Source: CAYUCY01 sp964443525
Lineage (GTDB): Bacteria > Pseudomonadota > Alphaproteobacteria > Caedimonadales > Caedimonadaceae
Direction: 5' to 3'
Length of the DNA stretch: 42,232 bases
Assembly: GCA_964443525.1 (NCBI GenBank)
Contig: CAYUCY010000006.1
Location: 1-42,232 of the forward strand
In this document: one piece after another, positions 32,588 to 41,012 of the stretch
Layout of the letters: each line of letters starts with the position of its first letter
How positions within the stretch are numbered: the first letter of the stretch is position 1
Translations under genes and position numbers: made by a program
Notes under the pieces: generated by a model
Told to the model about the DNA's origin: nothing
The model's input: the letters and a program-made list of their open reading frames with translations, nothing else
The model's database searches: none

Positions 32588-32821
32588 TTAGAAGCTTCCG
32601 ATTTGCGACATAATAGCACCATTTATCATAGCATCATCATATTCTTTTTGTTTCTTTTCTTTCTGGCTTAAGGGTTTCTGTACTTTAGTAACTTTCTTAG
32701 ATTCTACTTTGGAAACATGCTTTGTAGGAGGCCTCGTCTTTCCTTCTCCTCTGGCATCCGCACCGGATGCCATTAATGCACTTGTAAAGATCCCAATTAG
32801 TATAAAAACGAATTTTTTCAT
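32588..32821 (-). CDS. Small basic exported protein, 77 residues
   Basis: A signal peptide (MKKFVFILIGIFTSALMASGADA) is followed by a lysine-rich, probably disordered mature part (KHVSKVESKKVTKVQKPLSQ) and a short C-terminal helix (DDAMINGAIMSQIGSF). No family is recognised. The gene has its own Shine-Dalgarno (GGAG, 7 bases before ATG) and its own strong terminator, so it is very likely expressed as a single-gene unit. It could be a periplasmic structural peptide or a secreted protein; nothing in the sequence decides. Confidence 0.72.
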   Translation of the reverse strand: MKKFVFILIGIFTSALMASGADARGEGKTRPPTKHVSKVESKKVTKVQKPLSQKEKKQKEYDDAMINGAIMSQIGSF

Positions 32822-32843
32822 TATATAACTCCATTCTTTGCTT

Positions 32844-32863
32844 TTGTAGAAATAACTCTACAA
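32844..32863. promoter_or_regulatory. Palindrome upstream of the 77-residue exported protein gene
   Basis: TTGTAGA-AATAAC-TCTACAA is a perfect 7-bp inverted repeat starting 23 bases before the ATG. On the minus strand TTGAAT and TAGAGT, 17 bases apart, form a weak promoter whose -10 box overlaps the palindrome. It may be an operator or a 5' leader hairpin. Confidence 0.4.
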
Positions 32864-33058
32864 TTGTCATTTTACATATTCAAAATTAAAAAAATGTTAA
32901 TTTTTTTCTATCTGAGATTTTAATTTAAATGATCTTATTTATAATTTATTTTTTGACTTTTTGATGATATTTGGAAAAAGATAGAATCTTCATTTAAAGG
33001 CTGGACAGATCGAGAGAACATTCTAAAATCATGTGTGAAAATAAGAAAGGGAGTCTTC

Positions 33059-33877
33059 ATGAAAAAATATCTATCTATTCTGTTCGCCGCTTTCTGCCTC
33101 GCGGCTTACGACCTGACAGCTTCTCTAGAATACGACGAGGGTGACGAAGGTGACAGCTCTGGCATTACGCTTGCCCAGCTTTTTGCCGTTGAATTAAATC
33201 ACCGCCAAACTCTCGAGACAACCCCCTTTAGCTGTGCAACGGCTTTTTTGAAAAATGCATCAACGATTTCTCCGGATTCAAGCTCAAGCGCGGGAGCGCC
33301 TCACATCTTTATGGTTAAAATACAGAATGCCCAAGTGAATGAAAAAAAAGGTATTGTTTGCCATCCTCTCTTGTATGATTTGAGCAGCATCTCTTCGGCC
33401 TCCGATTTGGCCGGATGCCTTGAAGAACAATGCCGTCAGCAACTAAAACTCCCTGAAGATCCGCTACCATCGGCGGAAGACTTCCAGATGAAGCGGTTGC
33501 AAACGTTTATCGGTATTAAAGAGAGTTTCGCAAAACTAGTGCCTTCCGAACTCGCTCAAAAAGCCTTTCAGAGTTTTTCTGAAGAGGGGATCAAAGCTTA
33601 TCAACAGGAAATGGAGTTGACAAAGAATTTATTGGGATCAGAGATCGATTTTACCGTTCAGATTGGATTTAATTCACCTTCGCAAAAATCGGTCTTTATG
33701 CTCTTCTTGACCTCGAAAGCCGTAACGGATGAGCCTGAAATCATTTTAAGGTCTGCGAAGCCTTGTCCTATAACTGCGAGCATGTTCTTTAGTCATATAG
33801 GAGATTGGGTTTGGCATGCCGTTGCAAATGAGGTTTTGAAGATTCAGAAAGGCGGAATGGCTTCCATGTACTCGTAG
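33059..33877 (+). CDS. Unrecognised exported protein, 272 residues
   Basis: The ATG at 33059 has AAAGGGAG 7 bases upstream and gives a signal peptide (MKKYLSILFAAFCLAAYDLTAS). The mature part begins with an acidic stretch (YDEGDEGDSS) and contains four to five cysteines (CATAF, VCHPLL, GCLEEQCRQQ, PCPIT), suggesting disulfides in the periplasm. The remainder is mixed helix and strand (MELTKNLLGSEIDFTVQIGF). No family or transmembrane segment is seen. A TAGAAT box at about 32981 is a possible -10 element. A clear terminator follows. Confidence 0.75.
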   Translation: MKKYLSILFAAFCLAAYDLTASLEYDEGDEGDSSGITLAQLFAVELNHRQTLETTPFSCATAFLKNASTISPDSSSSAGAPHIFMVKIQNAQVNEKKGIVCHPLLYDLSSISSASDLAGCLEEQCRQQLKLPEDPLPSAEDFQMKRLQTFIGIKESFAKLVPSELAQKAFQSFSEEGIKAYQQEMELTKNLLGSEIDFTVQIGFNSPSQKSVFMLFLTSKAVTDEPEIILRSAKPCPITASMFFSHIGDWVWHAVANEVLKIQKGGMASMYS

Positions 33878-33893
33878 GGATTTGATGTCCGCT

Positions 33894-33920
33894 AAAAAAC
33901 CGCCTTCGGGCGGTTTTTTT
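33894..33920 (+). terminator. Rho-independent terminator with TTCG tetraloop
   Basis: CCGCC-TTCG-GGCGG flanked by six As and seven Ts, 16 bases after the stop of the 272-residue protein gene. The A-run makes it able to work on both strands. Confidence 0.93.
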
Positions 33921-34086
33921 ATGAAATTCTGTCACCCGCTTTTTCTTTTTGGACGTGCCCTGCTGTAAAGGGAGGCTCCTTTCTTCCTCTACGTCCCGAA
34001 TCTCCCGGTCGGGAGCCGCTTCCCGGATGAAGAAACCACAGACTTTCTGCTACAAGAGCTATAGATAAATGAATTTTCTTCATCAT
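33919..34086 (-). CDS. Possible small exported peptide, 55 residues
   Basis: A short reading frame preceded by GAGGGG 5 bases upstream of tandem ATGs. It starts MMKKIHLSIALVAESLWF, which could be a weak signal peptide, and continues with a basic, glycine- and arginine-rich tail (GSRPGDSGRRGRKEPP). Its stop lies at the edge of the preceding terminator, which would also end this transcript. It is the only coding candidate in the 33878-34169 gap. With no family match it could equally be chance. Confidence 0.35.
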   Translation of the reverse strand: MMKKIHLSIALVAESLWFLHPGSGSRPGDSGRRGRKEPPFTAGHVQKEKAGDRIS

Positions 34087-34169
34087 CGATTCCCCTCGAC
34101 TTAAAGATGTAAAAAGCGCCTTCTTCTCTGACTTTAGGAGGAAATCTTTAAAGCTTCCTTAAAAGAAAT

Positions 34170-34937
34170 CTAAAGGGTTTTTCTTAAAAAATGATCTATG
34201 AGGGTGGCAAAATAAACAGGCGTTTCCTGCATGGGATAATGGCCTGCATTGGTACAAAGAGCAAGCTCGAGGTGAGAGAACCACTGACCGAAGGTTTCCC
34301 TCATCGCCTTTTCCCGATGAAACTCATTGTCAAATTCCGTATGAATAACACAGGTAGGCGTTTGAAGTCCTTTGACTTCTTCAACAATGTTCGAGTCAAC
34401 GAACATGTTCATATAGGCTACCCTTGCCTCAGGTGTCGAAGTTTCCCGCCATCTGCGGACTTTGAAATCGATCCAGGTCTCTGAAAGACGATTCCCCGTC
34501 ATCAAGTGGACGATTTGTCGAGCAAAATCGTCATTATCTTCAGCCGCCGCCGTCATAAATCGCCGAATATCATCGGGCACTGCCGAACCGCAGGCAGGCA
34601 CAGGTGTTGTGCAAATAAGAGACTTAATCCGTTCTTTCAAAAGAGCCGCCATCTTTTGAGCGACAAGCGCTGTCATAGAATAGCCGACCACCCCAAACTC
34701 TTCCCACCCCAAGTGATCCGCAAGATCAATGGCATCTTGAATAGCCTCTTCAAGAGTCAGTTTGCCTTGAATTTCTTGGGACTTGCCGTACCCCCTCAAG
34801 TCAATGAAACAAAAAGTATAAAGAGAGGTATCAAGATAGGGAAGGCACGGTAGATAGCTTGTATGATCGCAAAACCAGTCATGAAAGACGAGAACCTTTT
34901 TAAGCCCCTCCCCGTAAAGTGTGTGACCGACGACCAT
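34170..34937 (-). CDS. Alpha/beta hydrolase fold protein
   Basis: A 255-residue cytoplasmic hydrolase-fold protein. The oxyanion region (VLVFHDWFCDHTSY) has HDW in place of the common HG motif, the FIDLRGYGKS strand-turn is classical, and the nucleophile elbow is GYSMT with serine. The acid is probably the Asp in HTEFDNEF and the base the His in NAGHYPMQETP. All three members of the triad are therefore present. The substrate is unknown; haloperoxidase-like or esterase activities are typical of this subgroup. It diverges from the acetoacetyl-CoA synthetase gene. Confidence 0.9.
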   Translation of the reverse strand: MVVGHTLYGEGLKKVLVFHDWFCDHTSYLPCLPYLDTSLYTFCFIDLRGYGKSQEIQGKLTLEEAIQDAIDLADHLGWEEFGVVGYSMTALVAQKMAALLKERIKSLICTTPVPACGSAVPDDIRRFMTAAAEDNDDFARQIVHLMTGNRLSETWIDFKVRRWRETSTPEARVAYMNMFVDSNIVEEVKGLQTPTCVIHTEFDNEFHREKAMRETFGQWFSHLELALCTNAGHYPMQETPVYFATLIDHFLRKTL

Positions 34938-35069
34938 GGGCTTTCCCTCCTCAGTTTTTCTGAATTGCTAAAACAAGAATTACATGAAAAGCCCCAAAGT
35001 GAACATACCTTCTATTCAGATTTTATGAAAAAAGCTATGATGGGCGAAATTTAAAATGTGGAGGCCGTG

Positions 35070-37004
35070 TTGAGAGCACCTCTTTGGAAACCCTCAAAAG
35101 AAAAGGCGCAGAAAACCCTTATGGCCCGTTTCATGAATGAGGCCGGATTTAATGACTATCAAGACCTTTATGAGTGGAGCATCTCAGATTCTGAAAGTTT
35201 CTGGCGGCGGGTTTGGTCTTTTTGCACTATTGTGGGTGAGGGGCCGGGCAACTGCTTTACGAATGGGGAGGCTCTCCTTGAGAAGATCCACTTTTTCCCC
35301 GATGCGCATCTTAATTACGCAGAAAACCTGTTGAAAGAACGAACGACGGAGACCACGCTCATTTTCCGAAATGAGCGCAGCACTGACCGCACTTTGACTT
35401 TTTCCGAACTTAAAAACCAGGTCGCATCTGTCGCAGCCTTCTTGAAAGCACAAGGTGTTGAAAAAGGAGATCGAGTCGCGGCTATCATGCCGAATGTACC
35501 TGAGACGATCGTCGCAATGCTGGCGACAACCTCCATCGGAGCTGTTTGGTCCTCTGCCTCACCCGATTTCGGGGAACAGGGGATTTTGGATCGTTTCGGC
35601 CAAATTGCTCCGAAGATATTGATTGCTACAGACGGATATTTCTACGGCGGGAAAACATTCGATACCTGTGAAAAACTGCAAGGTATTGTAAACAAGCTTT
35701 CTTCTCTTAAAGCAGTAATTCTGGTGCCTTATGTGGCAGACTTATCCCCTTGCGACCTGTCTCTTGAAACGGTCTTATACCCTCATATCTTAGAGCACCA
35801 TCAGAGAGCTCCTCTAACCTTCGAGCGTGTGCCCTTCAATCACCCCCTCTTTATTCTTTTTTCCTCAGGTACCACAGGAGCACCCAAGTGTATCGTTCAC
35901 GGGCATGGTGGAACGCTTCTTCAGCACTTGAAAGAGCACCAACTCCACTCGGATATAAGGCCGGGAGACCGTGTCTTTTATTTTACGACCTGCGGTTGGA
36001 TGATGTGGAATTGGCTTGTTTCGGTTTTAGCCAGCGATGGAACTATTCTCCTTTATGATGGGTCCCCCTTTTGGCCGGGGCCGGAGATTCTGTTTAAATA
36101 TGCTGAAGAAAAAAAAATGACTCATTTTGGGATTTCCGCCAAATATATTGATGCCCTTCAAAAGACGGACCTGCGACCTCGAAAGATGTTTGATCTGAGC
36201 ACAATCCGAATGATGATGTCGACAGGCTCTCCGCTTGCACCTGAAAGCTTTGACTATGCCTATAGAGAGATTTCGGAGGATCTTTGTCTGGCTTCCATTT
36301 CAGGCGGAACAGATATCATCTCCTGCTTTGCCCTCGGCAATCCGATCGGACCCGTGTGGCGGGGGCAGCTTCAAACCCGGGGACTCGGGATGAAGGTAGA
36401 CGTCTTTGATGAACAAGGAAAATCCCTCAAAGGAGAGAAAGGAGAGCTTGTCTGTCTGGCGCCCTTCCCCTCCATGCCCGTCTGTTTTTGGAATGATCCT
36501 ACAGGAGAAAAGTATCATAATGCTTATTTTGCTAAATATGAGAATGTATGGGCTCACGGCGATTATGTATCCTTAACCCCTGAAGACGGCCTCATTATCT
36601 ACGGCCGGTCTGACGCAGTCTTAAACCCGGGTGGGGTCCGTATTGGTACAGGTGAAATCTACCGCCAAGTCGAACAGGTGTCGGAAGTTCTAGAAAGTCT
36701 TGCAGTCGGCCAGGAATGGGAGGGCGATACTCGCATTGTCCTCTTCGTAAAATTAAAACCCGACATCATTCTGACCGATGCTCTCAAAGACAAGATACGA
36801 CAGCAGATTCGAACAAATACGACGCCACGACATGTCCCGTCAAAAGTCATTCAGGTCCCCGATATTCCAAGAACCGTAAGTGGGAAGATTACGGAGCTTG
36901 CCGTCACAGACATCATCCACGGACGCGAAGTTAAAAATAAGGAAGCGCTTGCAAACCCGCAAGCACTTGAGTTGTACCGGAACCTGCCTGATCTCCTGAC
37001 TTGA
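35070..37004 (+). CDS. aacS: Acetoacetate--CoA ligase
   Basis: A 644-residue ANL-superfamily enzyme that activates acetoacetate with ATP and CoA. The AMP-binding P-loop SSGTTGAPKCIVHGHGG, the AacS-type TTCGWMMWNWLVSVLASD (quoted in part), the adenine loop SISGGTDIISCFALGNP, the hinge region YGRSDAVLNPGGVRIGTGEIY and the C-terminal lysine in PRTVSGKITELAV are present. The start is uncertain: GGAGG at 35060-35064 is 5 bases before the TTG at 35070, which gives R-A-P-L-W-K-P right after the initiator, as in relatives; an in-frame GTG at 35058 is the alternative. It suggests use of ketone bodies or polyhydroxybutyrate breakdown products. Confidence 0.94.
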   Translation: MRAPLWKPSKEKAQKTLMARFMNEAGFNDYQDLYEWSISDSESFWRRVWSFCTIVGEGPGNCFTNGEALLEKIHFFPDAHLNYAENLLKERTTETTLIFRNERSTDRTLTFSELKNQVASVAAFLKAQGVEKGDRVAAIMPNVPETIVAMLATTSIGAVWSSASPDFGEQGILDRFGQIAPKILIATDGYFYGGKTFDTCEKLQGIVNKLSSLKAVILVPYVADLSPCDLSLETVLYPHILEHHQRAPLTFERVPFNHPLFILFSSGTTGAPKCIVHGHGGTLLQHLKEHQLHSDIRPGDRVFYFTTCGWMMWNWLVSVLASDGTILLYDGSPFWPGPEILFKYAEEKKMTHFGISAKYIDALQKTDLRPRKMFDLSTIRMMMSTGSPLAPESFDYAYREISEDLCLASISGGTDIISCFALGNPIGPVWRGQLQTRGLGMKVDVFDEQGKSLKGEKGELVCLAPFPSMPVCFWNDPTGEKYHNAYFAKYENVWAHGDYVSLTPEDGLIIYGRSDAVLNPGGVRIGTGEIYRQVEQVSEVLESLAVGQEWEGDTRIVLFVKLKPDIILTDALKDKIRQQIRTNTTPRHVPSKVIQVPDIPRTVSGKITELAVTDIIHGREVKNKEALANPQALELYRNLPDLLT

Positions 37005-37087
37005 AATTGTATGCTCGTTTTTCTTTTTATCCTCTCTAAAGTCGTCTAAGGTCAAAAATTTATTTTCCAAAGAGGACTTTTTAACGC

Positions 37088-37116
37088 TTTACAGCTTAGA
37101 AAAATGCCTCTATGAC
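37088..37116 (+). promoter_or_regulatory. Candidate sigma-70 promoter for the outer-membrane barrel gene
   Basis: TTTACA (37088-37093) and TATGAC (37111-37116) are 17 bases apart, 26 bases upstream of the ATG, with AAAGGAG as Shine-Dalgarno in between. Confidence 0.5.
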
Positions 37117-37141
37117 TGCACTTTGAAAAGGAGATATTATT

Positions 37142-37834
37142 ATGAAATTCAAACATTTACTGATCGCAACAACTCTCACGCCTTTAGCACTCCAGGCAAA
37201 TTTCACAGGATTTTACGGCGGCCTTCACGCAGGGCTTCAAACCGGCAAGGCCAGAATTAATTCAAACTATGATGCCCCTTTTGGTGCTGTGGGCGCCCAT
37301 CATTCCTCTCGTCATTCTTTAGAAGGATTCATCGGCGGCGCTCACCTCGGATATGGACAGCAATTTGAGAGCAATCTTTATTTGGGCCTTGAGCTTGGAG
37401 GGCGTTTTCATGGAACCCAAAATCATGAAGATCGAGTTATTAACGCCGGTGCTTTTGGTATTGGAACAACGCAAAAAATAACGGTTAAGAATCAAGGATC
37501 TCTTGACTTGAGCGTTAAGGCGGGATACGTTTTTGATCGTTTTCTCCCTTACATAAAAGCTGGATTCGAAGTTTCAAGATATAAAGTGGATTTTGGGGGT
37601 GTAAGCGGAAGTTTGCAGCCATCATCATCATCAAAAGTATTGAAAGGATTCAAGACCGGTCTCGGCTTTGACTACAAAATGACAGAGAACTGGATTTTCG
37701 GGTTTGAATACGCTCATACCTTTTACGGAAGTTTTTCAGGCTCTCAAGGGGATAATAACGGCATAAACCCGGCAATCCATAACGTAAAACCTAACTCAGG
37801 GTCAGCCCTTTTAAAGATCAGCTATAAATTTTAA
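37142..37834 (+). CDS. Outer-membrane beta-barrel protein (OmpA/Opa-like porin-family fold)
   Basis: A 230-residue protein with a signal peptide (MKFKHLLIATTLTPLALQA) and the layout of an eight-stranded outer-membrane barrel: FTGFYGGLHAGLQTGKA as first strand, repeated Gly-aromatic strands (FIGGAHLGYGQQF, LYLGLELGGRF, VKAGYVFDRFLPYIKAGFEV, GFKTGLGFDYKM, WIFGFEYAHTF), and a C-terminal strand ALLKISYKF ending in phenylalanine for BAM recognition. This type is common among surface proteins of host-associated Alphaproteobacteria. The loops (for example VSGSLQPSSSSK) are likely surface exposed. It has a good promoter, Shine-Dalgarno and terminator, and is likely well expressed. Confidence 0.9.
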   Translation: MKFKHLLIATTLTPLALQANFTGFYGGLHAGLQTGKARINSNYDAPFGAVGAHHSSRHSLEGFIGGAHLGYGQQFESNLYLGLELGGRFHGTQNHEDRVINAGAFGIGTTQKITVKNQGSLDLSVKAGYVFDRFLPYIKAGFEVSRYKVDFGGVSGSLQPSSSSKVLKGFKTGLGFDYKMTENWIFGFEYAHTFYGSFSGSQGDNNGINPAIHNVKPNSGSALLKISYKF

Positions 37835-37859
37835 GATCTGATAAGAACAAGGGAAAGAG

Positions 37860-37882
37860 GGGGCTCAATAGCCCCTTTTTTT
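37860..37882 (+). terminator. Rho-independent terminator after the barrel gene
   Basis: GGGGCT-CAAT-AGCCCC followed by seven Ts, 25 bases after the stop. It also lies 17 bases beyond the convergent coiled-coil gene. Confidence 0.9.
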
Positions 37883-37899
37883 ACAACGATTTTAATCCT

Positions 37900-39744
37900 T
37901 TAAACTTTTCCGAAGGAAGGAAGAAAGAGTTCGGGGATCTTACTGAAAAAACCCTTCTCCTGAATTGGAGCGGATTTCGAGGAGGACCACCACAAAAGAA
38001 GCACCCCGACGCCGACACTGACCCCGACGCCCGCAACGATGTAAGAGAATCGAGTGTCCGCTTTTGATGCTTCAAGCTGTTTTTCCAGAGACTCTTTCTC
38101 ATTTCTTAACCCTCTTATTTCTTCTTGTCTAAGCTTTTCCAAAACGTCTTTTTCTTGTTGCATTCTCAAGATCTCTTCTTGCTTTTGTCGAAAGATCTCC
38201 TCAAGTTCCCTAAGCCAAGGAGAAAGAATCACTTCAAGGGGCTTTTCTCCGGAAGGCTTCAGGGTTTCAAGCAGCGTGCTTATCGCGCTCCGAGATGTCC
38301 CCGGCAATGAAGAGCCTCTAAGTTCCATTGCCATCAAAAGCAAGTATTTCTGATGACCCTGAATCAACAGACGCGCCTCTTCAACTGCTATTTTAATAAA
38401 TCCTTCTCTCATGAGGGTCTCATTCAGCCGTTCTTCAAGGTCCCGATTCATTGCTGCCGCACTTTTCAATCTCTCAAAGACGCGCCCGAAGGCGACATTA
38501 GTTTTTTCATCCTCTATTCTTTCAAACTTAATACAGTTCGAGTCTCCAAGGCTTGTAAGGGCTTCCAAAATATCTTCATTTAAAAGGGAAAGAGTTTCAT
38601 TTTGTTGTCTCAGATCTCGGACAAGGTCTTTCAATTTTTGCAACTCTTCACTGAGTTCTTTGCGTTTTGCTTCTAATTCTTCATTTTCAAGAGCAAGTTT
38701 TCTGAGCTCATCCTTTTTCATAGCCAATTCTTCTTCATGAGCTTCTCTAGCCCTATGAAGCTCAACATCGTGTTCCCTTCGTACTTTATCAAGATCTTCT
38801 TGATGCAGGCGACCGAGCTCCTGCTCTCTCAGACGCAGTGCTTCCTCATAGTGTCTTTGAAGCTCTTCCTCCTGTCTGCGAAGCTCTTCTTGATGATTTT
38901 TCTGTTCCTGCTCAAGTACCTCCCGATAGTGGTTTTGTAGCTCTTGTTCTTTTTTAAAAAGCTCTTTTCTATGATCTTCTTGCATTTGAAAGAACAACAT
39001 TTCCTGCTCTTTTCTCTGCTTTTCAAGAGCCTCCTGCCGAAGTCGCTCAAGTTCCTCTTTCATCGCGTGCGTTTCTTTTTCATGTCGTTGTCGCAGCTTT
39101 TCAAGTTCCAGCTGCTGCCTCTTCTCTTGTTCCTCAAGATCCGCTTGATGTTGCTTCTGCAAAAGAGCTTTCTCATGGCCTTCTTGAAGCTGAAGACGCG
39201 AAGCTTCTTGTTCTTTCTTTTGTCTTTCTATGATTTCTTTATTAAGCTGATCGAGCTCCTCCTCTTTTTGAAGGAGCGCTTTTCGATGTTGTTCTTGAAG
39301 TTGCAACCGGAGAGCTTCGTATTCTTGACGCGCCTTATCAAGAACTTCTTGGCGCTGCCTCTCGTACTCATGCTATTTTTCTATGAGAGCTTGCTTATGC
39401 TGCTCCTGAATCTGGAGATGTAATGCCTCCCCCTCTTTTAGTCGTTTTTCGAGTGCTTCTTTTTGTAAGGTTGATTGACGAAGCTGTTGCTCAATAACTC
39501 CGTTTGCTTGAGTTAATTGCGTAACCTGCAAAGAGAGGCTGTCCAGTCGTTGTTGGAGATGAGTCGGGACGTATCCGCCTCTGTATATATTGGTTCCAAG
39601 CTCCACAAGTGCTTTCTGCTTCTTAGGAGATAAAACTCCATTCTGCACATAATTTTCTTTGTCTACCAAAGAAGCAAATGACTGTGAGGCTAAAAGAAGC
39701 GTGACAAGGCTGGCTGTCGTCTTTCGAAAAAAATTATTTTTCAT
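37900..39744 (-). pseudogene. Long coiled-coil envelope protein interrupted by a single in-frame TAG
   Basis: One frame of 615 codons runs from ATG 39744 to the stop at 37900, broken only by TAG at 39373-39375 (codon 124). It begins with a signal peptide (MKNNFFRKTTASLVTLLLASQSFA), then SPKKQKALVELGTNIYRGGY, then about 400 residues of continuous heptad-type coiled coil made of diverged repeats such as LQLQEQHRKALLQKEEEL and LQLQEGHEKALLQKQHQ. Near the C-terminus is a transmembrane helix (YIVAGVGVSVGVGVLLLWW) and a short tail. The sequence on both sides of the TAG is the same repeat type (QEQHKQALIEK, then HEYERQRQEVLDKARQEYE). It could be a recent nonsense mutation, a sequencing error or readthrough. 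Without readthrough, a 123-residue secreted fragment is made. The function is unknown. Confidence 0.8.
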
Positions 39745-39911
39745 AAGGAGTTACTTTCAAAAAATTTAATGATGGCATCATTTGAGACTTATAGGAATAA
39801 TTTTATTAAATGTCAATGGAAGGGGCTCAGCGCTTTTGGGTTTATTTTGAGTGTTCGATTGCAAGAAAAAAATGATTTGCAGAAGCTGGGGGAAAAGGGT
39901 GAGCCTGCTTT

Positions 39912-41012
39912 TTATGAGACTTTTACTTCTTGATCAATCGATCTTTGAGAGAAAGTGAAGTAAGAAGCATCCACCTCGGTCAAATACCACAAAAGAGTTT
40001 CCGACAAGCCTTTGTCAAAATCCGTTTCTCTCGTCCAGTTAAGGGTGCCCCGGATCTTTGAAGCGTCAATTGCATATCGTAAATCATGGCCCGGCCGATC
40101 CTGAACAAACACGATGAGGGACTCCGAGGGGCTTCCTTGCCAAGCAAGGGCATGAGGATAAGATGCTTGAAGGCTTGGATTTTTTTGAAGGATGATGTCT
40201 GTGAGAGCGCATAACTGTCGAATCAAATCAAGGTTTGAGAGTTCCTCTCCTCCTCCAATACAATATGTCTCGCCAACCCTTCCCTTGCAGAGGATCTTTT
40301 CAACGGCAACACAGTGGTCCTTGACATAAAGCCATTCACGCCGATTTTCGCCTGTGCCGTAAATGGGTATTTTGTCACCGTTCATAATTCTAGAAAGAGC
40401 GAGCGGAATGAGTTTCTCGGGGAACTGATACGGGCCGTAATTATTAGAGCAATAGCTTAACGTCACAGGCAAACCATATGTTACATGATACGCACGAACC
40501 AAATGATCCGCGGCAGCTTTGCTGGCCGAATAGGGCGAATTCGGAGCATAAGGAGAAGCTTCATGAAAAGGAGGATCCTCTATTTTAAGAGAGCCGAACA
40601 CTTCGTCCGTTGAAATATGATGAAATCGAACGGGCGGAGTGTCCTGAGATAGATGTGAATTCCACGTTTCTCTCGCGGCTTCCAAAAGCGTATGGGTCCC
40701 GAGAACATTTGTCTCAACAAAAAGACGAGACTGATGGATGGACCGATCTACGTGAGACTCGGCCGCAAAGTGAACGACATGAGTAATCTGAAACTTTTGA
40801 AAAAGAGTTCGAACGAGGGACGAATCACGAACATCTCCTTGCACAAAAGTGAATTTTTTATTCTGCTCGAGAGGAGTCAGGTTTTCGCGTCTTCCTGCAT
40901 ATGTTAGCTTGTCTAGAACGATCACTTGGTCTCCGGGATATCTTTGAATCCAGTGATAAACAAAATTCGTTCCGATAAACCCGGCCCCGCCCGTGACAAG
41001 AAGGCGTCTCAT
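39912..41012 (-). CDS. rfbB: dTDP-glucose 4,6-dehydratase
   Basis: A 366-residue extended short-chain dehydrogenase that converts dTDP-glucose to dTDP-4-keto-6-deoxyglucose. The NAD motif GGAGFIGTNF at the start, the HFAAESHVDRSI segment, the STDEVFGSL site with the catalytic Asp-Glu, and YSASKAAADHLVRAYHVTYG with the Tyr-X3-Lys pair are intact, followed by NNYGPYQFPEKLIPL. It overlaps the rfbA stop by 4 bases and is translated after it. No rfbC or rfbD is seen downstream, so the final sugar is not decided here. Confidence 0.97.
   Translation of the reverse strand: MRRLLVTGGAGFIGTNFVYHWIQRYPGDQVIVLDKLTYAGRRENLTPLEQNKKFTFVQGDVRDSSLVRTLFQKFQITHVVHFAAESHVDRSIHQSRLFVETNVLGTHTLLEAARETWNSHLSQDTPPVRFHHISTDEVFGSLKIEDPPFHEASPYAPNSPYSASKAAADHLVRAYHVTYGLPVTLSYCSNNYGPYQFPEKLIPLALSRIMNGDKIPIYGTGENRREWLYVKDHCVAVEKILCKGRVGETYCIGGGEELSNLDLIRQLCALTDIILQKNPSLQASYPHALAWQGSPSESLIVFVQDRPGHDLRYAIDASKIRGTLNWTRETDFDKGLSETLLWYLTEVDASYFTFSQRSIDQEVKVS

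Noticed and set aside
34863..35054. 63-codon frame just upstream of the acetoacetyl-CoA synthetase gene
   Set aside because: Its first third is antisense to the hydrolase gene, it has no ribosome-binding site, and the rest overlaps the expected promoter region.
38353..39423. Several phenylalanine-, leucine- and serine-rich plus-strand frames across the coiled-coil gene
   Set aside because: The reverse complement of Glu/Lys-rich codons gives Phe/Leu/Ser-rich frames; these are compositional artefacts and not membrane proteins.
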